A program made the position numbers and the translations under genes. The notes beneath the pieces were generated by a model, which was not told the origin of the DNA, did not search any database, and was given only the letters and a program-made list of their open reading frames with translations. Below are positions 54,217 through 63,771 of a stretch of 64,000 nt of DNA, piece by piece (position 1 is the stretch's first letter; the number at the start of each line of letters is the position of its first letter). The stretch is from NCBI RefSeq assembly GCF_028368935.1, contig NZ_JAQNDK010000006.1, positions 525,001-589,000 on the forward strand. Direction: 5' to 3'. This DNA comes from Sorangium aterium. Lineage in GTDB: Bacteria > Myxococcota_A > Polyangia > Polyangiales > Polyangiaceae.

Positions 54217-55824
54217 TCAGCCGTGGCGACTCCGCAGCGGCTCCAGGCGCAGCCAGCGCGCCACGAACGCCCGGTCCTCGGGAGCGAGCACGCCGGTGAC
54301 CCGCGCGGCCACGAGGTAGAGGCCCGCGTAGAGCGGGGCGCAGAGCGCGAGGCTGAGCGCGGGGCGCCTGTCGGTCGCGCCCGTGAGCAGGAACGCGGCG
54401 AGCGGCGCCGCGGCCACGATCGCGGTGGCCGCGACGCGCCCGTAATGGCCCCACGGGAAGACGCCGCGGAGGCCCACGCCAGAGAAGCGAGCGATGCAGG
54501 CGACCGTCGAGGCGATCACGAGCACCTGGGTCAGGACGGCCGAGAGCGGCGCGCCGACCATGCCGATCGTGGGCAGGAGGACCAGGTTCGCCGCGGTGTT
54601 GAACACCATCGACACCACCTGGATCCGCAGGATGAACGACGTCTTGCCGAACGCCATCAGCATGATCGCATACGCGGTCACGCGCAGCGGCAGGAGCGCT
54701 GCGTAGATGCGGAACGGCACGGCCGCGCCGACGTAGGCGTCGCCGTAGATGGTGCGCATGAGCGGCTCGGCGAAGAGGAGGAGGAACGCCGCGACCGGGA
54801 GCATGATCAGCGTCGTCTTGCGGATGCCCGAGTGCCACAGGTCGATCGCCGCCCGCGCGCCCTCCGCGGGCGTCCGCCCGTTCTCGACGCGGGCGACGAG
54901 GTCGGGGAGCATCGTCGAGGCGACGGAGTAGGCGAGGACGCCGACGAGCGGGAGCTCCTGCGAGCCGACGGAGAACTCGGCATACAGGCCCGCGCTGAAG
55001 AACAGGCCAATGACGAACTTGTCGAGCTTCTGGTTGAAGAGGCCGGCGAAGCGCGTCACCGAGAGCGGGAGCGCGTAGGCGAGCTGCGCCCTGACGCCGC
55101 CAGGGAACGGGGCGGCGGCGACGTCCTGGAACAGCCGCGCGTAGAGCCGGTACGAGAGCCCGAGCCGGAGGGCCTGCGCCGCGCACTGGGCGGCCACGAT
55201 CCAGGCGATCGAGCACCCGAGCGCCGCGGGGACGATCGCGCCCGCGGCGCTCGAGAGCGTGACGATCAGCGCGACCCCCGCCGACTTGCGGTGGTTGTTC
55301 GTCGCGATGAAGAGCGGGCCGAACACGCTCGCCGGGTAGGAGATCACGCTCATGAGGCCGATGAGCAGGAGGAGCCGCGTGACGCCCTCGCGGCCATCGA
55401 GGAAGACGCTGGGGACCAGGGCGAACACCGAGAAGGCCAGCGCGGAGAGCGCCCCGAGGCCGACCAGGAGCAGCATGCTCTGCCGCACCAGCCCGCGGAG
55501 CTCGGCGCGGGTCACCTTGGGCGCGAAATAGAGGAACGACTCCGGGAGGTAGAGCTGCGCGAGATCGCGCCCCGTCATGAACAGCATCGTCGCGAAGGCG
55601 AGCACGCCGTACTCGGCCTTGCCGAGCAGCCGCACCACGACGACGCCCTGCACGAGGACGATGAGCGTGTTGACGAACTGCCCGCCGACGATCATCCCGA
55701 TCCGGTCGGCCAGCGACGTGCCCTGCGCCTCGCCCGGGCGCGGCGCCTCCTTGGCAGCCGGCGCGACCTCCGGGGCCCGCGAGGGCGCGCTCGGCTCGAC
55801 CGGGGCGGGCTGCTCGTCCTGCAT
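54217..55824 (-). CDS. Oligosaccharide flippase (Wzx-like, polysaccharide transporter)
   Basis: A 535-residue membrane protein with about 12-14 helices, in the MOP superfamily. The start at 55824 (MQDEQPAPVE) is chosen over the longer frame, whose extra residues look unstructured. The first helix region QGTSLADRIGMIVGGQFVNTLIVLVQGVVVVRLLGKAEYGVLAFA fits the Wzx/RfbX pattern, and ARLFQDVAAAPFPGGVRAQLAYALPLSVTRFAGLFNQKLDKFVIGLFFSAGLYAEFSVGSQ supplies the mid-protein segment. It probably moves lipid-linked glycan units across the inner membrane. Divergent from the GT4-type gene by 86 bp; together with the following four genes it forms a glycan cluster. Confidence 0.85.
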   Translation of the reverse strand: MQDEQPAPVEPSAPSRAPEVAPAAKEAPRPGEAQGTSLADRIGMIVGGQFVNTLIVLVQGVVVVRLLGKAEYGVLAFATMLFMTGRDLAQLYLPESFLYFAPKVTRAELRGLVRQSMLLLVGLGALSALAFSVFALVPSVFLDGREGVTRLLLLIGLMSVISYPASVFGPLFIATNNHRKSAGVALIVTLSSAAGAIVPAALGCSIAWIVAAQCAAQALRLGLSYRLYARLFQDVAAAPFPGGVRAQLAYALPLSVTRFAGLFNQKLDKFVIGLFFSAGLYAEFSVGSQELPLVGVLAYSVASTMLPDLVARVENGRTPAEGARAAIDLWHSGIRKTTLIMLPVAAFLLLFAEPLMRTIYGDAYVGAAVPFRIYAALLPLRVTAYAIMLMAFGKTSFILRIQVVSMVFNTAANLVLLPTIGMVGAPLSAVLTQVLVIASTVACIARFSGVGLRGVFPWGHYGRVAATAIVAAAPLAAFLLTGATDRRPALSLALCAPLYAGLYLVAARVTGVLAPEDRAFVARWLRLEPLRSRHG

Positions 55825-55910
55825 GGCGGCTCGGTAGCACATGCGCGGGCAGGAGCGGCCTCCCGAGGCGAGCGCGTGGCGCGAGGGGCGGCCGTGATAT
55901 AGGCGCGGCC

Positions 55911-57212
55911 ATGAGGCGCGCGCTCCTCGTGAGCTACTACTTTCCACCGCGGTTCAGCGTCGGCGGTAAGCGCGCGTACCGATTCGCGAAATTTCTACCC
56001 GAGCATGGCTGGGCCGCGACGGTGCTCACCGCGAGGCCGCCTCCAGGAGAGCGGCTGGATCCGTCGTTCGCGGAGGGCTCGCTGCCCGCGGGCGACGTGC
56101 GCCGCGACTACCTCTCCGAGGCCGAGCTTGCGCGCATGCCGCGCCGGGCGCTCGGCTCGGACGGCACCCTCGAGGCGCCGACCGAGGCCGCGCCGCCGAT
56201 CGCGCGCCGCAGAGGCCTCGCGCGCCTCGCCGCCGAGGTCCGCTACGTGCCGGTGATCGGACCGAACACGGGGCGCGTCCCGGCCCTGGCGGTCCGCGTC
56301 GCGCGCCTCGCCCGCGAGGTCGGCGCCGAGGTGATCTTCGCGAGCGGGGCGCCGTGGGAGGCCGTGCTCGCGGGCGTGCTGGCCGGCAGGGCCATCGGCC
56401 GACCCGTCGTCGTCGACTTCCGCGATCCTTGGTCGTTCGGCCCGGTGATGGCGACGCGGCCCGCGTGGAGCCGCGCGGCCGCGGCGCTCGTCGAGCGGGC
56501 CGTGGTGGGCGCCGCCGCGGCCTTCACGGTGACGTCCGAGATGACCCGCGACGCCTACGCCGAGCGGGGGATCGCGCGCCGCGTCGAGTGCATCCGGACG
56601 GGCTTCGATCCGGACGCGGCGGTCGCCCCGCGGCGCGGCGAGGCCGTGACGCTCGTGCACTTCGGCAACTGCTACAGCGAGCGCACCCTCGCGCCGTTCG
56701 TCCGGGCGCTGGCGGCCGTCGCGCGCAGGAGGTCGCTGGGCCCGGGCGCGATCCGGCTGCTCAACCTGGGGCGCGTCGCGAAGAGCGACCTCCGCCTCGC
56801 CGAGGAGCTCGGGGTGTCGCGGCTCTTCGAGCACCGCACGGTGCTGCCGTACGCCGAGGGGCTCGGCATCGTCGCGGGCGCGGACCTGGCGCTGCTCACC
56901 GGCTTCGGCGACGAGCCCCACCTCTTGCCAGGCAAGCTCTATGACTACCTCCTCGCGCGCGCGCCCATCCTCGCGGTCTCGCCGTCCCCCGAGGTCGCGC
57001 GCATCCTCGACGCGACCCGCCTCGGCTGGACGCACGCGGCCGGCGACGCCGCGGCGATCGAGCGCCGCATCGAGGACGCGCTCGACGCGCGCGCGGCCGG
57101 CCGGCCGCTCGTCGAGCCCGATCACGCGACGCTCTCCGCGCTGAGCGCGCGCGCCAGCGCGGGGGCGCTGGCGCGCCTCTTCGAGCGTGTCACGGCGAGC
57201 CACAGGGGCTGA
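55911..57212 (+). CDS. GT4-like glycosyltransferase
   Basis: A 433-residue soluble glycosyltransferase with a GT-B fold. The N terminus RRALLVSYYFPPRFSVGGKRAYRFAKFLPEHGW is typical of GT4 acceptor-domain starts (YFPP motif), followed by VDFRDPWS near 165 and AAAAFTVTSEMTRDAYAERG. The donor half contains VTLVHFGNCYSERTLAPFV and LLPGKLYDYLLARAPILAVSPSPEVARIL, where the usual GKxxEY motif is seen as GKLYDYL. Probably adds a sugar in the pathway served by the divergent flippase. Copy 1 of a 22-bp repeat lies in its 3' end. Confidence 0.8.
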   Translation: MRRALLVSYYFPPRFSVGGKRAYRFAKFLPEHGWAATVLTARPPPGERLDPSFAEGSLPAGDVRRDYLSEAELARMPRRALGSDGTLEAPTEAAPPIARRRGLARLAAEVRYVPVIGPNTGRVPALAVRVARLAREVGAEVIFASGAPWEAVLAGVLAGRAIGRPVVVDFRDPWSFGPVMATRPAWSRAAAALVERAVVGAAAAFTVTSEMTRDAYAERGIARRVECIRTGFDPDAAVAPRRGEAVTLVHFGNCYSERTLAPFVRALAAVARRRSLGPGAIRLLNLGRVAKSDLRLAEELGVSRLFEHRTVLPYAEGLGIVAGADLALLTGFGDEPHLLPGKLYDYLLARAPILAVSPSPEVARILDATRLGWTHAAGDAAAIERRIEDALDARAAGRPLVEPDHATLSALSARASAGALARLFERVTASHRG

Positions 57213-57290
57213 AGCCGCGCTCTCCGCGCTGAGCGCGCGCCTGAAGCCGCGCTCTCCGAGCTGAGCGCACGCGCCTGAAGCCGCGCTCGG
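57131..57290 (+). repeat. Tandem repeats running from the GT4 gene end into the intergenic gap
   Basis: A 22-bp unit (starting GCTCTCCGCG) occurs at 57131-57152 inside the GT4 coding region, at 57219-57240 and, with two changes, at 57251-57272. The intergenic pair are parts of larger 32- and 34-bp units that both begin CTGAAGCCGCGCT (57209 and 57241), with a truncated third at 57275-57290. The pattern suggests duplication of the gene's 3' end into the gap. Confidence 0.75.
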
Positions 57291-57373
57291 GGCGCGCGCC
57301 GACGCCGCTCCCCGGACGGCGCCCGCGCGACATCCTTGCCTGCGCGGCGGCCCCCGTGGCATGCGAGCCCGCG

Positions 57374-58324
57374 ATGCCTGACCATCTTCTCCAGGATCGA
57401 GCGGGGCTCCCCGAGGCCGAGCGCGCCCTTCAGGAGGCGTGGCGCGCGAAGTACGCGCCCGAGGTGAAGGAGCTCATCGTGCGGCGCGAGGTCCCGTCGC
57501 CGAAGCTGACGCTGATCGTCATCTCCTACAAGGCGAAGGACTACCTGATCGAGTGCCTCCAGCACGCGCGCGGCCAGACGGCCGCGCTCGACGTGCCGTT
57601 CGAGATCCTGCTCGCGGACAGCGGCGGCATCGAGCACCTGCGGCCGCGCTCGGCCCCGCTCGTCGACGTCGAGCTGCGCCTCACCGACGGCATTCCGCTG
57701 AACGCCGCGCGCAACGCCGCCATCGCCTGGGCGCGGGGCGAGTACGTCGCCTTCATCGACGACGACGGGCTGATCGCGCCGACGTTCGTCGAGGTCGTCT
57801 GCCGCGTCTTCCAGGACCCCCGCATCGCGGCGATGCGCGGCCGGATCATCCCCAAGGAGCACCCCTATTTCTGCACGCTCGCGGGGCACTACGACCGCGG
57901 CGACGACGTCGTCGACGACGTCCTCGCGACCGAGGGGCACATGGCGATCCGGCGCGGCGTCTACCTCTCGACCGGGGGCTTTCCCGATCAGTTCTACGGC
58001 GCCGAGGGGGTCTACCTCGTCTACCGGATCGCGAAGGACTTCCCCGAACTGCGGGTCGTCTACGTGCCCGATCTCCTGATGCGGCACGACTACTTCGACA
58101 GCTGGGAGAACTTCATCTGGAAGACGCGCAAGTACCGGCGCATCCGGCGCGAGGTGGGCGGCATGGAGCCGGACCCCGAGTTCCTGCGCTACCTCGACGC
58201 GTACCTCGCGCGGCGGAAGCCGCACCGCCGGCTCACGGTGGAGCAAACGGTGGCGCTCGGGCTGCTCAAGGCGGTGCGCTGGGGGGTCCAGCGCCTGCCG
58301 GCGTGGGCCGTGGGGCAGCGTTGA
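57374..58324 (+). CDS. GT2-family glycosyltransferase
   Basis: A 316-residue GT-A glycosyltransferase. KLTLIVISYKAKDYLIECLQHARGQ (near residue 44) starts the nucleotide-sugar domain; NAARNAAIAWARGEYVAFIDDDGLIAP (near 113) holds the DxD-like IDDD metal motif; GHMAIRRGVYLSTGGFPDQFYG (near 194) and the acceptor region VVYVPDLLMRHDYFDSWENFIWKTRKY follow, matching GT2 features. Start at 57374 (MPDHLL). Its TGA shares one base with the ATG of the methyltransferase, so the two are translationally coupled. Confidence 0.85.
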   Translation: MPDHLLQDRAGLPEAERALQEAWRAKYAPEVKELIVRREVPSPKLTLIVISYKAKDYLIECLQHARGQTAALDVPFEILLADSGGIEHLRPRSAPLVDVELRLTDGIPLNAARNAAIAWARGEYVAFIDDDGLIAPTFVEVVCRVFQDPRIAAMRGRIIPKEHPYFCTLAGHYDRGDDVVDDVLATEGHMAIRRGVYLSTGGFPDQFYGAEGVYLVYRIAKDFPELRVVYVPDLLMRHDYFDSWENFIWKTRKYRRIRREVGGMEPDPEFLRYLDAYLARRKPHRRLTVEQTVALGLLKAVRWGVQRLPAWAVGQR

Positions 58325-59091
58325 TGGAACAGGCAGGCGGCGCGCGCGGGGAGGGAGGCGGATCGATGGCTGAAGAGGGCGGCTTCGAGCGGGATCTCGC
58401 GGCGATCAACCGGCACTACACCGAGCGCTTCCTGCCCGCGAACCCCTGGGCGAGCCTGCTCAACGCCCACCCGTACCTCGTCGCGCGGCAGCGGCAGCGC
58501 CGCCTGCGCGAGGCGCTCGTCGCGTGCGGCGTGCGCACGCCCGAGGCGCTGCGCGAGATGTCGGTGCTCGACGTGGGCTGCGGGTCTGGATCCAACCTGG
58601 CGTGGCTGGTCGAGCTCGGCGCGGATCCGACGCGCCTCACCGGCATCGATCTCGTCGCGCAGCGCACGGAGGTCGCGCGCTCTCGCTTCGCTGGCATCCG
58701 CTTCGTCGCGGGCGACTTCCTGACGGCCGACCTCGGGGGCCCGTTCGACGTGGTGATGATGTTCGCCGTCCTGTCGTCGGTGACCAACGCGGAGCTCAAG
58801 CGAGGCCTGATGGACAAGGCGCTCCGCCTGCTCCGGCCGGGCGGCATCTTCTTTTTTTACGATGTCGTGTCGCGGCGACCCATCCCCGGCACCGCCGACT
58901 ACCAGCGCCTCACGTTCGCGGAGCTCGAGGGGTATTTCGCCCCCCGCGCGCTGCACGTCTTTCGCAGGGACATCCTCCGGCGCGACGTCGCCGACCGGCT
59001 CGTGCGGCGCTTCGGCGTGACCGTGGCCGAGCTCGTCCAGGCGACGCGGCTGCTCAACATCGACGGCACCTTCGCGTACGCGCGCGGTTAG
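58324..59091 (+). CDS. Class I SAM-dependent methyltransferase
   Basis: A 255-residue methyltransferase. The SAM-binding motif is SVLDVGCGSGSNLAWL (near residue 80), followed by LTGIDLVAQRTEVARSRF (acidic residue after strand 2) and PFDVVMMFAVLSSVTN (near 140). A further strand RLLRPGGIFFFYDVVSRRPIPG matches class I methyltransferases. The N terminus before residue 30 is Gly-rich; an internal ATG is a possible alternative start. It overlaps the GT2 stop and probably modifies a sugar of the glycan made here; that is inference. Confidence 0.85.
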   Translation: MEQAGGARGEGGGSMAEEGGFERDLAAINRHYTERFLPANPWASLLNAHPYLVARQRQRRLREALVACGVRTPEALREMSVLDVGCGSGSNLAWLVELGADPTRLTGIDLVAQRTEVARSRFAGIRFVAGDFLTADLGGPFDVVMMFAVLSSVTNAELKRGLMDKALRLLRPGGIFFFYDVVSRRPIPGTADYQRLTFAELEGYFAPRALHVFRRDILRRDVADRLVRRFGVTVAELVQATRLLNIDGTFAYARG

Positions 59092-59253
59092 GCCACCAGC
59101 AAGCGCCGCGAGCCCACGCCCGCTGACGCGCCGCCGGGCGCGCGAGGCGAGCGTTGTGGGGCAAAATTCCTCGGCGGGGTGAAAAGGTCCCGCCGGCAGC
59201 CTGCCCGCGCGGGCCCCCAGGTGCTGAACAGCCCGGCTCCGCTCTGGCGTGGT

Positions 59254-59270
59254 CTGGCATGAGACGTGCC
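59254..59270 (+). promoter_or_regulatory. Sigma-54-type -24/-12 promoter candidate before the P-type ATPase
   Basis: CTGGCATGAGACGTGC matches the YTGGCACGRNNNTTGC consensus at all but two of the defined positions, with exact GG-to-GC spacing. It lies 109 bp before the ATPase start. Two copies of CCACGTG follow at 59297-59303 and 59308-59314, 11 bp apart. Confidence 0.55.
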
Positions 59271-59378
59271 GAATGACAGGGGAAACCACGCGCCAGCCAC
59301 GTGAAGACCACGTGATGAGCAGCCACAGCCGGCCGGATCAGCGCGCACAGCGCGGCTGCCGCCGCAGGAGATGACTCC

Positions 59379-62216
59379 ATGTCCCAACGCGTCCTCCCCC
59401 CATCGGCCGCGATCGCCTGGCACAGCCTGCCTGTCCCCGATGTGCTCTCCAGGATCGAGAGCGCCGAGGCCGGCCTCGCGGGCGACGAGGCCGCCCGGCG
59501 GCTCAAGGACGTCGGGCCCAACGTGATCCAGCGCGCGAAGGGCGACGGCCCGCTCAAGCTGCTCTTCCGTCAGATCAACGACCCGCTCATCTACGTGCTG
59601 CTCGCGTCGGCGGCCCTCGCGATGGCCATGGGCGAGGCGATCGACGGGTCGGTCGTGCTGGCGGTCGTGGTGCTCAACACGGCGATCGGCTTCGTCCAGG
59701 AGCTCCGCGCGGGCAAGGCGATCGAGGCGCTCGTCGACATGGTGCCCCAGACGGCCACGGTCGTGCGCGGCGGCCAGCGGAGCGTGATCCCCGCCGCCGA
59801 CGTGGTCCCCGGCGACGTGGTGGTGCTCGACGCCGGCGACAAGGTCCCCGCCGACGCCCGGCTGCTCTCGGTGAAGAACCTCCACGTGGACGAGTCGGCG
59901 CTCACCGGGGAGTCGGTGCCATCGGACAAACACGTCGCGGCGGTCCCCGAGGACGCCGGCGTCGGCGATCGAAAGAACCTCGCCTTCGGCGGGACGCTCG
60001 TGACCAGCGGCGCGGCCACCGCGGTGGTCGTCGCCACGGGCGCCGCGACCGAGCTCGGCCGCATCTCCTCGATGCTCCACGAGGCGACCGAGATCGAGAC
60101 GCCGCTCACGCGCTCGATGGCCAAGGTCGGCCGCGTGCTGACCATCGCGATCGTCGCCGTCGCGCTGCTCATCGTCGGGGTCGCGCTGCTCCGGGGCTAC
60201 CCGCCGGTCGACGCGATGCTCGCGGGCATCTCGCTCGCGGTCGCCGCGATCCCGGAGGGGCTGCCCGCGATCATCACCATCTCGCTCGCCATCGGCGTGC
60301 AGCGGATGGCGCGGCGCCGCGCGGTGATCCGGAAGCTGCCCGCGGTCGAGACGCTGGGCAGCACGGGCGTCATCTGCTCGGACAAGACAGGAACGCTGAC
60401 GCGGAACGAGATGACGGTCCGCGCCCTGTGGACGCCCGCGGCCGGCGCGCAAGGGGAGGCGGCGCTCGAGCAGGCCGGAGCGGCGCTCGAGGTGACCGGC
60501 GTCGGCTACGCGCCCGAAGGCGAGCTCCGACGCGACGGCGCACCGGTCGGCGAGGTGCCCGAGGCGGTGCGCGCGCTGCTCCGCGCGGGGCTGCTCTGCA
60601 ACGACGCCCGCATGACGCGCGAGGCGGACGCCTGCGGCATCGAGGGCGACCCGACCGAGGGCGCGCTCGTCGTCGCGGCCCAGAAGCTCGGCGTGGACGT
60701 CGAGGGGACGCGGCGGGAGCACCCCCGCGTCGATGTCGTCCCGTTCTCCTCGGAGCGGCAGCTCATGGCGACGCTCCACGAGGCCCCCGGCGGAGACCGG
60801 GTGATCTTCATGAAGGGGGCGCCCGAGGCGGTGCTCGGCCGCGCCGCGCTCGGCGAGGCGGGGCGGGCCCAGGTGATGGCGCAGGTCGAGCGGATGGCGG
60901 CGCAGGGCATGCGCGTGCTCGCCGTGGCCTCGCGGCCGGCGGGCCGCGACGCGGCCTCGCTCGACGAGGCGCACCTCCCGGAGGGGTTCGAGCTCCTCGG
61001 CCTGGAGGGGATGATCGACCCGCCGCGCCCCGAGGCGATCGACGCGATCAAGGCGTGCCACGCGGCCGGGATCACCGTGAAGATGATCACCGGCGACCAC
61101 CTGGCGACCGCGCGGGCGATCGGCGGGCAGCTCGGGCTCGTGCCCGACGGGGCGCGCGCGATGAACGGCACGGAGCTCTCGCGGCTCTCGGAGGGCGAGC
61201 TGCGCGCGGCGGCGACGTCCACGCACGTGTTCGCGCGTGTCGCCCCGGAGCACAAGCTCCGCCTGGTGAAGGCGCTGCAGGCCGAGGGGAGGGTCGTCGC
61301 GATGACCGGCGACGGCGTGAACGACGCGCCGGCGCTCAAGCAGGCGGACATCGGCGTGGCCATGGGGATCACGGGCACCGCGGTGTCGAAGGAGTCCGCC
61401 GACGTCGTCCTGACGGACGACAACTTCGCGAGCATCCGGGCGGCGGTCGAGGAGGGGCGCCGCGTCTATGACAACCTGGTCAAGGCGCTCGCGTTCGTGC
61501 TGCCGACGAACCTGGGCGAGGCGTTGATCCTGCTCGTGGCGGTGATGAGCTTCCCGATCGTCGGGGGCGCGCCGCTCATGCCGATCACGGCCGTCCAGAT
61601 CCTCTGGGTCAACCTGGTGGCCACGGTGGCGCTCTCCCTGCCGCTCGCGTTCGAGGCGATGGAGAAGGACGTGATGAGCCGCCCGCCCCGGGATCCGAGC
61701 GAGCCGATCCTGAGCCGGTTCGTGCTCGTGCGAACGGCGATCGTCGCGGTCCTCATGACTGCTGGGGCGATCGGGCTGTTCTTTTACGAGTACTTCATGG
61801 AGGTGCGCGGCGGCGTCGTCTCGGAGATCGCCTACCGCGAGGCCCAGACCGCGGCGGTCACGACGGTCGTGCTGTTCCAGATCTTCTACGTGCTCAACTG
61901 CCGGTCGCTGCGCGATTCGATGCTGAAGATCGGGCTGTTCTCGAATCCCTGGGTCTACGTCGGGATCGGCGCGCTGCTCGCCCTGCAGCTCTGCTTCGTC
62001 TATGTGCCGTTCATGCACACGCTGTTCGGCTCGGCGCCGCTCTCGCTCGACGCGTGGGTGAAGTCGACGCTGGTGGCGATGACGATCTTGCCGGTGATGA
62101 GCGCCGAGCGGTGGTGGCGCACACGCCGGGCGCGGCGCTCGGCGCAGCGCGAGCGCAGGTCCGACGCGTCCGACGTGGGCGGCGTCGCGGGCGCGATGGT
62201 GAACCGCGGCGCGTAG
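59379..62216 (+). CDS. P2-type cation-transporting ATPase
   Basis: A 945-residue P-type ATPase. The N-terminal cation-ATPase domain ([14 protein letters not shown]) is followed by actuator TGES near residue 175, M4 [14 protein letters not shown] near 290, phosphorylation site [13 protein letters not shown] near 334, the nucleotide-binding KGAPE near 484 and [20 protein letters not shown] near 643, then M5 [16 protein letters not shown] and M6 [25 protein letters not shown]. Overall closest to PMR1/PacL-type Ca/Mn pumps or their relatives. In M6 the Asp of the Ca-ATPase NxxTD motif is absent (NLVATVAL), so ion selectivity may differ. A sigma-54-type promoter candidate lies upstream. Confidence 0.93.
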   Translation: MSQRVLPPSAAIAWHSLPVPDVLSRIESAEAGLAGDEAARRLKDVGPNVIQRAKGDGPLKLLFRQINDPLIYVLLASAALAMAMGEAIDGSVVLAVVVLNTAIGFVQELRAGKAIEALVDMVPQTATVVRGGQRSVIPAADVVPGDVVVLDAGDKVPADARLLSVKNLHVDESALTGESVPSDKHVAAVPEDAGVGDRKNLAFGGTLVTSGAATAVVVATGAATELGRISSMLHEATEIETPLTRSMAKVGRVLTIAIVAVALLIVGVALLRGYPPVDAMLAGISLAVAAIPEGLPAIITISLAIGVQRMARRRAVIRKLPAVETLGSTGVICSDKTGTLTRNEMTVRALWTPAAGAQGEAALEQAGAALEVTGVGYAPEGELRRDGAPVGEVPEAVRALLRAGLLCNDARMTREADACGIEGDPTEGALVVAAQKLGVDVEGTRREHPRVDVVPFSSERQLMATLHEAPGGDRVIFMKGAPEAVLGRAALGEAGRAQVMAQVERMAAQGMRVLAVASRPAGRDAASLDEAHLPEGFELLGLEGMIDPPRPEAIDAIKACHAAGITVKMITGDHLATARAIGGQLGLVPDGARAMNGTELSRLSEGELRAAATSTHVFARVAPEHKLRLVKALQAEGRVVAMTGDGVNDAPALKQADIGVAMGITGTAVSKESADVVLTDDNFASIRAAVEEGRRVYDNLVKALAFVLPTNLGEALILLVAVMSFPIVGGAPLMPITAVQILWVNLVATVALSLPLAFEAMEKDVMSRPPRDPSEPILSRFVLVRTAIVAVLMTAGAIGLFFYEYFMEVRGGVVSEIAYREAQTAAVTTVVLFQIFYVLNCRSLRDSMLKIGLFSNPWVYVGIGALLALQLCFVYVPFMHTLFGSAPLSLDAWVKSTLVAMTILPVMSAERWWRTRRARRSAQRERRSDASDVGGVAGAMVNRGA

Positions 62217-62372
62217 GCATCGTAGGTAGTGAGGATATCGAGCGCCGGCCGCGGCGGAGGCGAGGCGCGGGGAGCGAGGAGGCAGGCGAGCAGAATCGCG
62301 GATCGGCCTCGCCCGCGGCTCCGTCAAAACGCTGGTGCTGCGCCGGGTACCACGGCATCATCCTCGGTCGAG

Positions 62373-63491
62373 ATGATCTACCTCGTCGCCGCGACGCGCC
62401 CGAACTTCATGAAGCTCGCCCCCATCTGCCGCGCCCTCAAGGCGCGCCGCCTACCGATGCGGCTGCTCCACACGGGGCAGCACTTCGACACGACGATGAG
62501 CGACGTGTTCTTCCGGGACCTCGGCCTGCCCACGCCGGATCACACGCTGAAGGCAGGCGGCGGCTCGCACGCCCAGCAGACCGCGGCGGTCCTCGTCGGC
62601 GCCGAGGCCGACATGATCGAGCACCGGCCCAAGGTGGTTGTCGTCGTCGGGGACGTCACCAGCACCCTCGCAGGCGCGCTCGCGGCGTCCAAGCTCGGCA
62701 TTCCTGTCGTCCACGTGGAGTCCGGGCTGCGCTCGCGCGACTGGACGATGCCCGAGGAGATCAACCGCGTCCTCACCGACCAGCTCTCCGATCTCCTGCT
62801 CACCCCCTCTCACGACGCCCACCCCAACCTGCTCGCCGAGGGCATCGCGCCCGAGCGCATCCGGTTCGTCGGCAACGTGATGATCGACTCGGTCCACTAC
62901 GCCCTCAAGCGCCAGACGGACGCGCTCTCGCGCTTCGGGCTCGAGCCGAAGAAGTACGCGATCGCGACGCTCCACCGCCCGGCCAACGTCGACAGCGCCG
63001 AGCGGCTCGCCGAGACGCTCGACGCGCTCGAGGCGATCGCGCAGCGCCTGCCGACCGTGTTCCCCGTCCACCCGCGCACCGTCGCCCGCGCCGAGTCGTT
63101 CGGGCTGTCGGCGCGCCTCCGCGAGACGAAGGGGCTCCGGATCATGGAGCCGCTCGGATACGACGATTTCGTGACCGTGATGGGCAATGCGCTGCTCGTC
63201 GCCACTGACTCCGGCGGCATCCAGGAAGAGACGACCGCGCTCGGGATCCCGTGCCTCACGATGCGTCAGGGCACCGAGCGACCCATCACCGTGACGCAGG
63301 GCACGAACATCGTCGTCGGGCTCGACGCCGCGCTCATCGCGCGCGAGGTCGACGCCATCCTCGACGGCCGCGCCAAGCGAGGCTCCGTACCCGAAGGATG
63401 GGACGGCAAGACCGGCGAGCGCATCGCCGATGCGCTGGAAGCGTTCCTCGCGGGGGATCCGCCGCCCAAGACCGCTGGCCCGCGCGCCTGA
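62373..63491 (+). CDS. wecB: UDP-N-acetylglucosamine 2-epimerase (non-hydrolysing)
   Basis: A 372-residue enzyme interconverting UDP-GlcNAc and UDP-ManNAc, a donor for capsule, O-antigen and related glycans. The start at 62373 (MIYLVAATRPNFMKLAP) gives the family length (E. coli WecB is 376). Hallmarks: VVGDVTSTLAGALAASKLGIPVVHVESGLRS (near 90), the EEINRVLTDQLSD segment, LHRPANVDS and ATDSGGIQEETTALGIPCLTMRQGTERP (near 275). A 156-bp gap separates it from the ATPase, so it may have its own promoter. Fits the glycan cluster upstream. Confidence 0.95.
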   Translation: MIYLVAATRPNFMKLAPICRALKARRLPMRLLHTGQHFDTTMSDVFFRDLGLPTPDHTLKAGGGSHAQQTAAVLVGAEADMIEHRPKVVVVVGDVTSTLAGALAASKLGIPVVHVESGLRSRDWTMPEEINRVLTDQLSDLLLTPSHDAHPNLLAEGIAPERIRFVGNVMIDSVHYALKRQTDALSRFGLEPKKYAIATLHRPANVDSAERLAETLDALEAIAQRLPTVFPVHPRTVARAESFGLSARLRETKGLRIMEPLGYDDFVTVMGNALLVATDSGGIQEETTALGIPCLTMRQGTERPITVTQGTNIVVGLDAALIAREVDAILDGRAKRGSVPEGWDGKTGERIADALEAFLAGDPPPKTAGPRA

Positions 63492-63550
63492 GCCCACCGC
63501 CCGTCCGCGCTCGCCGCCGTCCCGGAGCGGCCGGTGCGGCGGGAGCGACC

Positions 63551-63586
63551 GACGCGACTGACGCGATTGACGCGATTGACGCGACG
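63551..63586. repeat. Four 9-bp tandem repeats
   Basis: Units of consensus GACGCGATT occupy 63551-63586 (the first ends ACT, the last ACG). They lie 60 bp past the epimerase stop in a 280-bp gap that otherwise shows no gene. The 9-bp period is not helical and could reflect slippage; no start codon or ribosome site uses it. Confidence 0.7.
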
Positions 63587-63733
63587 CCGAGCGTAGGATG
63601 CACCACGCGCGCTCACCACGCGCCACATCGCTTCTTCCGTGGCCTACGTGGGAGTCGAGCCGCCCGCGCGACCACACTCCCCACAACCCCCGACCAAACA
63701 GCGTTCCATGGACCGGAGCGCTCTGGGTTGTGC

Positions 63734-63763
63734 TTGTTTATCGATGAACAGCCCCGGTATATA
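63734..63763 (+). promoter_or_regulatory. Possible sigma-70-type promoter of the prepilin-like gene
   Basis: TTGTTT (63734-63739) and TATATA (63758-63763) are 18 bp apart in an AT-rich patch. If used, transcription would begin close to the GTG at 63772, giving a leaderless or nearly leaderless message. Confidence 0.3.
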
Positions 63764-63771
63764 GTTGTATC

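Noticed and set aside
59088-62327. A 1079-residue minus-strand frame opposite the P-type ATPase
   Set aside because: Composition is His/Arg/Asp-rich with no motif; the plus strand holds an unmistakable ATPase.
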